Shown here piece by piece: positions 1 through 5,217 of a stretch of DNA of 5,217 bases. The notes beneath the pieces are model-generated. The model was given only the letters and a program-made list of their open reading frames with translations, searched no databases and was not told the DNA's origin. The translations under genes were made by a program, and so were the position numbers. Numbering within the stretch: position 1 is the stretch's first letter; each line of letters starts with the position of its first letter. The DNA is taken from NCBI GenBank assembly GCA_025451145.1, contig JANWKX010000100.1, positions 1 to 5,217 on the forward strand, given 5' to 3'. Source of the stretch: Vampirovibrionales bacterium. GTDB lineage: Bacteria > Cyanobacteriota > Vampirovibrionia > Vampirovibrionales > JAGQHJ01.

Positions 1-1217
1 AGCTGGATATCGGCCAGGGTAAGTTTATCAGAATTATTGCTTTCTTGTTGTTGCCTGAGCCATGATTCCCATTGCTCCAGTGAAGCCGTTGAGGGGAGTG
101 GTTTTTTCGTTTCCCATAGTCGATAGCCAATATCGATAGAAGTGACCAGGGCATCTTCGTTTTCAGGACTCAGTTTGAGAATGCGTTGATAAGCAGGCAA
201 GGCATCGTTTACTGACTTGGTCCATAAAGCTTGCTCAGCTTGGGTAACAAATTGAGTCAAGACACTGGGATTTAACTGGTATGCTTGCCGATAAAGCGCC
301 ATGGCGCTGTCTTCATCCCCATTACTCAAATCGATTTGAGCCAGCTTGACCATGATATCGGTGTTGTCCGGTTGGAGAGCCAGTGCTTGGGTATAGGTGT
401 CCTGGGCTTCTTTTAATCGGTTTAATTGTGATAATGCATCCCCTTTTAAGGACAGCCGCTTAAACCGTTTGACCGGATCAATCTTATAGGACGCCTCAAG
501 GTAGCTCAGGGCTTTTTCCGGAACCGATTTTTCAGAAAACAATCGACCCAAAAGGTAAAGCGTATCCCCATTTTGAGGATCTTCATCCATGGCCTGAATC
601 AGGAGTGGCGATGCCAGTTGCGACTGATCGTCATCCAGGTATAAATCAATGAGTGCTTGTTGGGCTTTTAAATATTGCGGCGCCAGGTAAAGGGCTTTTA
701 AAAGCTCGTTTTCACTAAGGGTATTGCCTCCCTGCCATTTGGCGATAATGCCAGCCAGGTAATGACTTCCCGGATGATCCTGATCAAGTCGCATTGCCCT
801 ATCTCGAAGTGCGATTAATGCTTGTAATTGGCTTGGGGTTCCATGTGGGGTATCTTGACCAACGATTAAACCATACGTGATTCGAGCATCCATTAATAGT
901 GGTGTTATTTGATTGGGAAATCGCTGGTACGCTTCACGGCAGAGAGTCTTTGCCTTATCCAAATGCCCTAGGCGAATGTCCTCATCAATGAGATGAAAGC
1001 GGGCTGAAACATCATAAGGATTCTTGCGGAGGGTTGCCTCTAGTTCTGGTAGGCTTTGATGTGGACTACTTTCTGGGTTGTTTTCCAAAATAAGTTTTAT
1101 GGGGATTGATTGTCCCAGGGCGACATTTTGAAATCCCGCTTCCAATAAGAAAAAAAAGGCAAGGCTTAAAGCAATGTAAATCCCTTGGTTGATTGTTTTG
1201 CGTTTTTGTCTTTTCAT
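1..1217 (-). CDS. Secreted or membrane-anchored TPR-repeat protein (C-terminus cut by window edge)
   Basis: The frame is open from an ATG at 1217 to the left edge, giving 405 residues with no stop; the 3' end is outside the window. The N-terminus is a basic stretch (MKRQKRK) followed by a hydrophobic segment at about residues 13-34. It ends in A-L-G before Q-S, a plausible signal peptidase I site, so the protein is probably exported or anchored in the membrane. Residues about 148-351 form six consecutive helical repeats of 33-34 residues, each ending in a L-x-P, D-P or N-P type turn, as in tetratricopeptide repeats. Another repeat-like unit lies at about 68-101. TPR arrays bind proteins and have no catalytic role; the partner cannot be told. 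The gene diverges from the complex I operon, and nothing shows that it works with it. Upstream there is only a weak AGGATGGA ribosome-binding sequence. The family is secure, the specific function unknown. Confidence 0.85.
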   Translation of the reverse strand, partial: MKRQKRKTINQGIYIALSLAFFFLLEAGFQNVALGQSIPIKLILENNPESSPHQSLPELEATLRKNPYDVSARFHLIDEDIRLGHLDKAKTLCREAYQRFPNQITPLLMDARITYGLIVGQDTPHGTPSQLQALIALRDRAMRLDQDHPGSHYLAGIIAKWQGGNTLSENELLKALYLAPQYLKAQQALIDLYLDDDQSQLASPLLIQAMDEDPQNGDTLYLLGRLFSEKSVPEKALSYLEASYKIDPVKRFKRLSLKGDALSQLNRLKEAQDTYTQALALQPDNTDIMVKLAQIDLSNGDEDSAMALYRQAYQLNPSVLTQFVTQAEQALWTKSVNDALPAYQRILKLSPENEDALVTSIDIGYRLWETKKPLPSTASLEQWESWLRQQQESNNSDKLTLADIQ

Positions 1218-1242
1218 ACTCGTAGTTCCATCCTAGGACTGC

Positions 1243-1251
1243 TGGTATAAT
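1243..1251 (+). promoter_or_regulatory. Extended -10 promoter for the nuo operon
   Basis: TGGTATAAT matches the extended -10 consensus TGnTATAAT exactly, with the hexamer at 1246-1251. No good -35 hexamer lies 16-18 bp upstream, which fits an extended -10 promoter. Transcription would begin near 1257-1259, leaving a leader of about 35 nt before nuoA. The location in the only sizeable gap before the operon supports it. Assignment rests on consensus match alone and assumes a sigma-70-type housekeeping factor. Confidence 0.6.
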
Positions 1252-1255
1252 ACCA
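1247..1255 (-). promoter_or_regulatory. Possible extended -10 promoter for the TPR gene
   Basis: On the minus strand the same palindrome reads TGGTATTAT, with a TATTAT hexamer (five of six matches to TATAAT) preceded by TGn. No convincing -35 hexamer is seen. The start point would fall near 1240, giving a leader of about 23 nt to the ATG at 1217. It overlaps the + strand -10 box almost entirely, so the two promoters would compete for RNA polymerase. Weaker than the + strand candidate. Confidence 0.35.
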
Positions 1256-1293
1256 GAGAGAGATGCGATTAAATTGATGGGAATATATCGATA

Positions 1294-1653
1294 ATGCTAA
1301 CGCAAGGTTTCGGAATTCTGGCAATCCTGTTTATTTGCTCCCTGTTGTTTGCCTTTAGCACCATTTTTGCGTCATGGGTGGTTAGCCCAAAAGCGCCGAC
1401 GCCATTAAAGGAAACGACCTACGAATCAGGGATGGAGCCTTACGGGGGAGCCCATATCAAGTTTGACGTCAAGTTCTACATTTACTCCCTGCTCTTTATC
1501 TTGTTTGATATTGAGGCCATTTTCCTGTTTCCCTGGGCGGTATCTTTTGTCAAGCTGGGCCTTGTGGGTTTCTTGGAAATGTTTATCTTTATTGCTATAC
1601 TTTTTATTGGTCTCCTTTATGCATGGCGTCGTAACGCTTTGGAATGGCAGTAA
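1294..1653 (+). CDS. nuoA: NADH-quinone oxidoreductase subunit A (NuoA / ND3 / NdhC family)
   Basis: This is the small membrane subunit of complex I, which lies next to NuoH at the junction of the peripheral and membrane arms. The 119 residues are the usual length. Three hydrophobic segments are visible at about residues 6-29, 62-84 and 91-112. The long loop between the first two carries the family motif YESG (43-46) followed by MEP, and helix 2 has the conserved acidic pair in FDIE (71-74). The loop has Ser where mitochondrial ND3 has its switch cysteine (YECG); Ser is common in bacteria, including E. coli. It is the first gene of the operon, about 36 nt after the predicted transcription start. 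The ribosome-binding site is weak: only GGGA at 1279-1282, 11 nt before the ATG. No other in-frame start is convincing. Identification is firm. Confidence 0.97.
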   Translation: MLTQGFGILAILFICSLLFAFSTIFASWVVSPKAPTPLKETTYESGMEPYGGAHIKFDVKFYIYSLLFILFDIEAIFLFPWAVSFVKLGLVGFLEMFIFIAILFIGLLYAWRRNALEWQ

Positions 1654-1670
1654 GTTTTAACGCGATATTC

Positions 1671-1675
1671 GGAGG
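1671..1675 (+). promoter_or_regulatory. Shine-Dalgarno site of nuoB, supporting a GTG start
   Basis: GGAGG lies 9 nt before the GTG at 1685, an ideal spacing. It favours GTG over the in-frame ATG at 1712 (residue 10), which has no comparable site. Confidence 0.8.
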
Positions 1676-1684
1676 GAAGCTCCT

Positions 1685-2383
1685 GTGGTCAATCTTCCAG
1701 ATTTAGGTGATATGTTGGAAAGCAGTGGGATTATTCTCGCCAGCTTGGACAAGGTGTATAACTGGGCGCGATCCAATTCGGTTTGGCCGATGACCTTTGC
1801 GACCTCCTGCTGCGGCATCGAAATGATGTCGACCAGTGTCTCCAATTTTGATATCTCTCGTTTCGGGTCCGAAGTCTTTCGAGGCACTCCTCGTCAGTCG
1901 GATTTGATTATTACGGCAGGGACCATTACCCACAAGATGGCCCCAGCCCTGGTACGCTTGTATGAGCAGATGCCAGAGCCCAAGTATGTGATTGCCATGG
2001 GGGCATGCACCGTTACAGGTGGGATGTATGAAAATGATTCCTACTCTGTCGTTCGTGGTGTGGATCGGTTAATTCCGGTTGATGTGTATATTCCGGGCTG
2101 TCCGCCTCGCCCTGAAGCCTTGATAGATGGCTTGATTCAGCTTCAGAAGAAGATTAGGATGGAGACCTTGAAAGGTCGGATGGAGCGCATTGCGAATCAT
2201 CGTGCTCGGGTGAAATTAGGTCCTGGAGAAGTGTTATTGCCGAATGAAGAATACCCCGACTATGTCCGCTGGGGCGTTCAAAAAGAGGCGTACGATTTAG
2301 ACAACTTAGAATTGGTCAGAGGAAACATAAGATACCGCAATGAGCAACGAGAACGAGACAGACAACAAGCAGCCGTCGGTTGA
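1685..2383 (+). CDS. nuoB: NADH-quinone oxidoreductase subunit B (NuoB / PSST / NdhK family)
   Basis: This Q-module subunit carries the terminal [4Fe-4S] cluster N2, which passes electrons to quinone. All four expected ligands are present: the tandem Cys42-Cys43 in TSCCGIE, Cys108 in GACTVTGG, and Cys139 in PGCPPRPEA. Other conserved stretches are TAGTIT (78-83), KMAPALVRLYEQMP (84-97) and RGVDRLIPVDVYIPG (124-138). The start is GTG, chosen for the GGAGG placed 9 nt upstream. The conserved domain ends near residue 160; about 70 further residues follow, the last of them charged and Gln/Arg-rich. Some relatives, such as cyanobacterial NdhK, also carry C-terminal tails, so 232 residues is long but not unique. 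The gene starts 31 nt after nuoA, and its last 44 bp overlap nuoC in another frame. Identification is firm; only the role of the tail is unclear. Confidence 0.97.
   Translation: MVNLPDLGDMLESSGIILASLDKVYNWARSNSVWPMTFATSCCGIEMMSTSVSNFDISRFGSEVFRGTPRQSDLIITAGTITHKMAPALVRLYEQMPEPKYVIAMGACTVTGGMYENDSYSVVRGVDRLIPVDVYIPGCPPRPEALIDGLIQLQKKIRMETLKGRMERIANHRARVKLGPGEVLLPNEEYPDYVRWGVQKEAYDLDNLELVRGNIRYRNEQRERDRQQAAVG
2318..2325 (+). promoter_or_regulatory. Possible Shine-Dalgarno site of nuoC inside nuoB
   Basis: AGAGGAAA is the only purine-rich stretch close before the nuoC ATG at 2340. The GAGG core ends 17 nt before the start codon, longer than the usual 5-10 nt, so initiation may be weak or depend on ribosomes translating nuoB. 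Confidence 0.35.
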
Positions 2384-3026
2384 AGGTTCTGAAACGCCAA
2401 GTTCTGGCGAGGTGGAAGCATCTAAACCTGTTCCTAAGAAAGCAGTGAAAAAGTCGGCAGAAGTAAAAGCAGCCTCTGAGGGATCTTCAGAAGCTGCAGA
2501 AAAGCCTGCTGCTCCCAAAGCGCCTCCAAAGGCTGAAGCGCCTAAAGAGGAAGCACTGCCGCCATCGCCCGGTAAATATGGTGAACTGCTGATTGCAAAT
2601 GGGTTTCATCCAACCCCATTGGGTAATGATAATGGCGGGTTGGAAATGATGCAGTTAAAGCCCGAAGAGCTTCGGGATGCTTGCTTGATTCTCAGGGATA
2701 ATCCAGCATCTCAGTTTGATTTATTGATCAGTGTTTCAGGGGTAGATTGGAAAACCCACCTGGAAGGTGTTTATCATTTATACTCCACAAAAACCTTTGA
2801 TAAAGTGGTTTTAAAAGCCACGGCTGTTGAAGATAAATTGCCCTCAGTCGTTCCGGTTTGGTTAACGGCTGATTGGCATGAGCGTGAAACCTACGATCTT
2901 TACGGCATTGTTTTTGAGGGACATCCCAACTTGAAGCGAATTTTAATGCCTTCGGATTGGATTGGCTTCCCGATGCGCAAAGATTATCAGGTCCTGGATG
3001 AACGATTAGTATGGAATGAGCGGTAA
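2340..3026 (+). CDS. nuoC: NADH-quinone oxidoreductase subunit C (NuoC / 30 kDa / NdhJ family) with N-terminal extension
   Basis: NuoC is a cofactor-free structural subunit of the peripheral arm that packs against NuoD and NuoB. The family domain runs from about residue 78 to 228 and contains the 30 kDa signature at 181-202: ERETYDLYGI, then FEGHPNLKRIL. MPSDWIGFPMRKDY follows and is also typical. Residues 1-77 are unlike the family: a low-complexity, probably disordered stretch rich in Ala, Lys, Pro, Glu and Ser (for example KKAVKKSAEVKAA and EKPAAPKAPPKAEAPKEE). With it the protein is 228 residues, against roughly 150-175 for simple NuoC or NdhJ. The ATG at 2340 overlaps nuoB by 44 bp. The next in-frame ATG (2646) lies inside the conserved domain and would delete part of it, and the in-frame GTG at 2412 has no ribosome-binding site. 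The family is firm; the exact start is moderately sure. Confidence 0.95.
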   Translation: MSNENETDNKQPSVEGSETPSSGEVEASKPVPKKAVKKSAEVKAASEGSSEAAEKPAAPKAPPKAEAPKEEALPPSPGKYGELLIANGFHPTPLGNDNGGLEMMQLKPEELRDACLILRDNPASQFDLLISVSGVDWKTHLEGVYHLYSTKTFDKVVLKATAVEDKLPSVVPVWLTADWHERETYDLYGIVFEGHPNLKRILMPSDWIGFPMRKDYQVLDERLVWNER

Positions 3027-3032
3027 GTTATC

Positions 3033-4247
3033 ATGGCGACTGTAATTAATCAGGATACAAAAGGGGTTTTCCTGGAAAAGGATATTGAAACCAATGATAT
3101 GGTGGTCAATATTGGCCCCCAACATCCCAGTACTCACGGGGTTCTTCGACTCATTACCACCTTGGATGGCGAGTTGGTTAAGGACATTGAGCCTATTATT
3201 GGCTACCTGCACCGTAGCAAGGAGAAAATGGCTGAGAGCCGCTCATTATATCAATATCAACCGACTATTGATAGGGTAGAGTATCTCTCCTCCTTTTTTG
3301 ATCACTACGTCTTTGTTTCTTCGCTGGAGAAGATTGCGGAATTGTCGGTTCCCAAGCGGGTTCAGTACATCCGGATGATCACCATGGAATTGAACCGAAT
3401 CACCTCTCACCTGTTGTGGTTTGGAACTTACTTATTGGACTTGGGGGCGACAAGCCCCATGTTTTATGCGTTCCGGGATCGGGAAAAAATCCTGAAGCTG
3501 TTTGAGGATTTGACCGGTGCCCGGATGATGTATAATTACTACCGTTTTGGCGGGGTGATTGCGGATTTGCCCGAAGGTTGGCTGGATAAGGTCCGGGCCT
3601 TTACGGAAGATTTTCCGCATCGCTTGGATGAATATGAAGCCATCGTGACGAAAAACCCCATTTTCTTGGATCGAACCATTGGGGTGGGTTACTTGGATCC
3701 TGAATTGGCCATTCAATACGGTGTCACCGGGCCTACTTTGAGAGCCTCCGGAATCAATCTGGATCAACGTAAAACCAATCCATACTGCTGTTATGACGAA
3801 ATCGAATTTGATGTGCCCCTCGGGAAAAACGGCGATTGCTACGATCGTTATAAGGTTCGGATGCAGGAAATGCGTGAATCCTTGAGAATTATTCGCCAGG
3901 CCGTCGATAAAATCCCTGGTGGGGATACCGCTGATTTGGAGAAAATGCGTGCTGCAGGCGATGAAGCGGCCAATAGCCCCGATTTCCAAATCATGGGTAA
4001 GAAAATTAACTTTATTACGTATAAGCCCCCGAAAGGCGAAACGATGACGACAGTTGAGTCACCAAGAGGCTTTTTGGGTTGTTATATGATTACGGATGGG
4101 ACGCCAAAAGCCTACCGTGTGAAGTGGCGTGGTGCCTCGTTTTCAAACCTGAGTATTCTTCCTGAGTTGATGAATGGCCGCCTGTTTCCGGACTTGATGG
4201 CGATTTTCGGGAGTATTGATGTCATTCTGCCGGAGGTGGATCGATAA
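3033..4247 (+). CDS. nuoD: NADH-quinone oxidoreductase subunit D (NuoD / 49 kDa / NdhH family)
   Basis: NuoD forms most of the quinone-binding cavity beside cluster N2 of NuoB and is related to the large subunit of [NiFe] hydrogenases. The 404 residues are full length. Conserved stretches include GPQHPSTHGVLR (28-39), GYLH (57-60), ELNRITSHLLW, TGARMMYNYYRFGG, PYCCYDEIEFDVP and the C-terminal VDR. The quinone head-group ligands appear intact: His35 and Tyr84 align by spacing with His38 and Tyr87 of the Thermus subunit. Two departures stand out: GYLH is followed by RSKEK where RGxEK or TGxEK is usual, and the C-terminus reads ILPEVDR where a Gly normally stands in place of Pro400. The segment from about 306 to 325, ending in MGKK, resembles cyanobacterial NdhH. 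The start is 6 nt after nuoC with only a weak ribosome-binding site, which suggests translational coupling. Confidence 0.97.
   Translation: MATVINQDTKGVFLEKDIETNDMVVNIGPQHPSTHGVLRLITTLDGELVKDIEPIIGYLHRSKEKMAESRSLYQYQPTIDRVEYLSSFFDHYVFVSSLEKIAELSVPKRVQYIRMITMELNRITSHLLWFGTYLLDLGATSPMFYAFRDREKILKLFEDLTGARMMYNYYRFGGVIADLPEGWLDKVRAFTEDFPHRLDEYEAIVTKNPIFLDRTIGVGYLDPELAIQYGVTGPTLRASGINLDQRKTNPYCCYDEIEFDVPLGKNGDCYDRYKVRMQEMRESLRIIRQAVDKIPGGDTADLEKMRAAGDEAANSPDFQIMGKKINFITYKPPKGETMTTVESPRGFLGCYMITDGTPKAYRVKWRGASFSNLSILPELMNGRLFPDLMAIFGSIDVILPEVDR
4232..4236 (+). promoter_or_regulatory. Shine-Dalgarno site of nuoH inside the end of nuoD
   Basis: GGAGG, extended to GGAGGT, lies 11 nt before the ATG at 4248. 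It is encoded by the last codons of nuoD and fixes the nuoH start directly after the nuoD stop codon. Confidence 0.75.
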
Positions 4248-5217
4248 ATGCGAGACTTACTTTATCGGGTCTTAATGGACTTGGGCCTGCCTGTTGATCT
4301 GGTCTTTTTAATCTGGGTCGGGTTGATGTTTGTTGCTATTTCCCTGGTTGGCCAGGTTGCTGTCGTCTTTATGGTCTTAATGGAGCGTAAAATTCTGGCA
4401 TGGTTGACCCAGCGTAAAGGGCCAAACCGAGTAGGGCCTTGGGGATTGCTTCAAACCGTTGCAGATGGCGTTAAGCTCTTATTTAAAGAAGATATTATGT
4501 TGCCCAATCAGGATAAACTCTTGTTTACCCTGGCGCCGGTACTGTTTTTCGCTCCCTCGTTTGTAATTTATGCACTCATTCCCTTTACCAGCCAATTGAT
4601 CGGCGTGAACTTATCCCTGGGGCTTTTGATGGTGTTTGCCCTGTCTTCCTTATCGGTTGTGGGAATTGTGCTTGCGGGTTGGGGAAGTAACAACAAGTAC
4701 TCCTTGATTGGTGGGATGAGAAGCGCCGCCCAAGCCATTAGTTATGAAATTCCTTTGGTCTTATCTGCCCTCGGTGTGGCCTTGGCTGCGGGGACATTAA
4801 ACCTGAACCAAATTGTGGAATCCCAAAACTCCCATTTGGGACTCTTTTCCTGGTATGCCTTGAGCATTTTCCCCATTAGCTTCTTGATTTTCTGGATTTC
4901 ATCCATTGCCGAAGTCAACCGGATTCCCTTCGACTTGCCTGAAGCTGAAAGTGAACTGGTGAGCGGCTATAACACGGAATACTCCGGGATGAAATTTGCC
5001 TTGTTCTTTTTGGCTGAATATGCCGGCTTATTTGGCATGTCGGCCTTAATTGCGGTTCTCTTCCTGGGTGGCTATTATTCACCCTTTGGTGGGCTTTTAC
5101 TAGAACGCTTTGGCATTAAAGATCCCTTGCTCTTGCAGTTTGAAATGGCAACTTGGCTGATCCTGAAGACCTATCTCTTTATTGCCCTGGCCATGTTGGT
5201 TCGGGGGACATTACCTC
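4248..5217 (+). CDS. nuoH: NADH-quinone oxidoreductase subunit H (NuoH / ND1 / NdhA family), 3' end cut by window edge
   Basis: NuoH is the multi-helix membrane subunit that docks the Q-module, closes the quinone tunnel and starts the proton-pumping relay. The frame is open for 323 residues to the right edge. Both family signatures are present: ERKILAW, then QRKGPNRVGPWG (46-66), and AEVNRIPFDLPEAESELVSG (221-240), followed by YNTEYSGMKFALFFLAEY. Charged residues typical of the quinone-side loops are kept (Glu46, Arg47, Glu222, Glu232, Glu234, Glu236). About eight hydrophobic segments can be traced, at roughly 17-45, 92-112, 121-144, 165-185, 200-222, 249-275 and 299-318. The reading ends at RGTLP, the conserved motif before the last helix, so probably only some 20-40 residues are missing. 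The ATG follows the nuoD stop with no gap. In most 14-subunit operons nuoE, F and G would stand between nuoD and nuoH; here they do not. Confidence 0.97.
   Translation, partial: MRDLLYRVLMDLGLPVDLVFLIWVGLMFVAISLVGQVAVVFMVLMERKILAWLTQRKGPNRVGPWGLLQTVADGVKLLFKEDIMLPNQDKLLFTLAPVLFFAPSFVIYALIPFTSQLIGVNLSLGLLMVFALSSLSVVGIVLAGWGSNNKYSLIGGMRSAAQAISYEIPLVLSALGVALAAGTLNLNQIVESQNSHLGLFSWYALSIFPISFLIFWISSIAEVNRIPFDLPEAESELVSGYNTEYSGMKFALFFLAEYAGLFGMSALIAVLFLGGYYSPFGGLLLERFGIKDPLLLQFEMATWLILKTYLFIALAMLVRGTLP

Larger units (their letters stand above)
1242..1256. repeat. Perfect palindrome in the divergent intergenic region
   Basis: CTGGTAT and ATACCAG form 7-bp inverted arms around a single central A. 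The palindrome lies between two divergent genes and covers the putative -10 boxes of both directions. That is where a dimeric repressor would act, so it may be an operator, but the symmetry could also simply come from two overlapping extended -10 elements. It is too short and too AT-rich, and wrongly placed, to be a terminator. Confidence 0.5.

Noticed and set aside
1150..1157. Run of eight A residues (T on the coding strand) in the signal sequence of the TPR gene
   Set aside because: It could be a slippage site for phase variation, but it simply encodes Phe codons in the hydrophobic core and the frame is intact on both sides. A single homopolymer of this length is not evidence of switching.
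1420..1431. Ser in place of Cys in the NuoA YECG loop motif
   Set aside because: The Cys is typical of mitochondrial ND3 and some bacteria, but Ser occurs in many bacterial NuoA proteins, including E. coli, so it is not unusual.
1463..1660. 65-codon plus-strand frame inside nuoA
   Set aside because: It is a +1 shadow of nuoA, rich in Ser, Leu and Phe, with no ribosome-binding site.
1657..1933. Two overlapping minus-strand frames (1657-1887 and 1703-1933) across nuoB
   Set aside because: Both are antisense to the conserved cluster-binding part of nuoB and show no family features.
2306..2518. 70-codon minus-strand frame at the nuoB/nuoC junction
   Set aside because: It is the antisense of the low-complexity NuoC extension; its Ser/Ala/Phe-rich content simply mirrors the Lys/Ala/Glu codons. 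I also considered it as a reason to doubt the NuoC extension, but the extension is continuous with the conserved NuoC frame.
3006..3279. Short frames at 3006-3212 (minus) and 3085-3279 (plus)
   Set aside because: Both lie within the conserved start of nuoD in other frames and have no support of their own.
3432..3989. 185-codon open frame on the minus strand inside nuoD
   Set aside because: It lies wholly antisense to strongly conserved nuoD sequence, has no recognisable domain and no ribosome-binding site of note. It reads as a shadow of nuoD codon usage.
4908..4967. NuoH reads AEVNRIPFDLPEAE rather than AETNRAPFDLPEAE
   Set aside because: These two positions vary between lineages, and all the functional acidic residues are kept.

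Overview
The window holds the start of a respiratory complex I (NADH dehydrogenase-type, NDH-1) operon on the + strand, with one divergently transcribed gene to its left. The chromosomal character is ordinary: genes are tightly packed, base composition looks even, and I see no mobile element, RNA gene or CRISPR array.

Layout. Positions 1-1217 (minus strand) encode the N-terminal 405 residues of an exported or membrane-anchored tetratricopeptide-repeat (TPR) protein whose C-terminus lies beyond the left edge. Positions 1218-1293 are a 76-bp divergent intergenic region. It contains a perfect 7-bp-arm palindrome that includes an extended -10 promoter (TGGTATAAT) facing the complex I genes. From 1294 to the right edge run nuoA, nuoB, nuoC, nuoD and nuoH, all on the + strand. 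Their spacing is 31 bp, a 44-bp overlap, 6 bp and 0 bp, so they almost certainly form one operon. nuoH is cut by the right edge close to its expected C-terminus.

How the genes work together. NuoB, NuoC and NuoD form the peripheral Q-module: NuoB holds the terminal cluster N2, and NuoD with NuoB builds the quinone cavity. NuoH is the membrane subunit that docks this module and completes the quinone site, and NuoA lies beside it. nuoD is followed immediately by nuoH, with no nuoE, nuoF or nuoG between them. This is the order of the 11-subunit type of complex I, whose electron donor may be ferredoxin or another carrier rather than NADH. The missing genes could still lie elsewhere in the genome.

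Organism. The order and the similarity of NuoC and NuoD to cyanobacterial NdhJ and NdhH, as I remember those sequences, would fit a non-photosynthetic relative of Cyanobacteria. Other bacteria with 11-subunit complexes, such as Bacteroidetes, Chlorobi or Chloroflexi, are not excluded, and this placement is an inference only. The most unusual points are a roughly 77-residue Ala/Lys/Pro/Glu-rich extension at the N-terminus of NuoC, the long nuoB/nuoC overlap, and the promoter palindrome. I do not see a clearly new biological system here.
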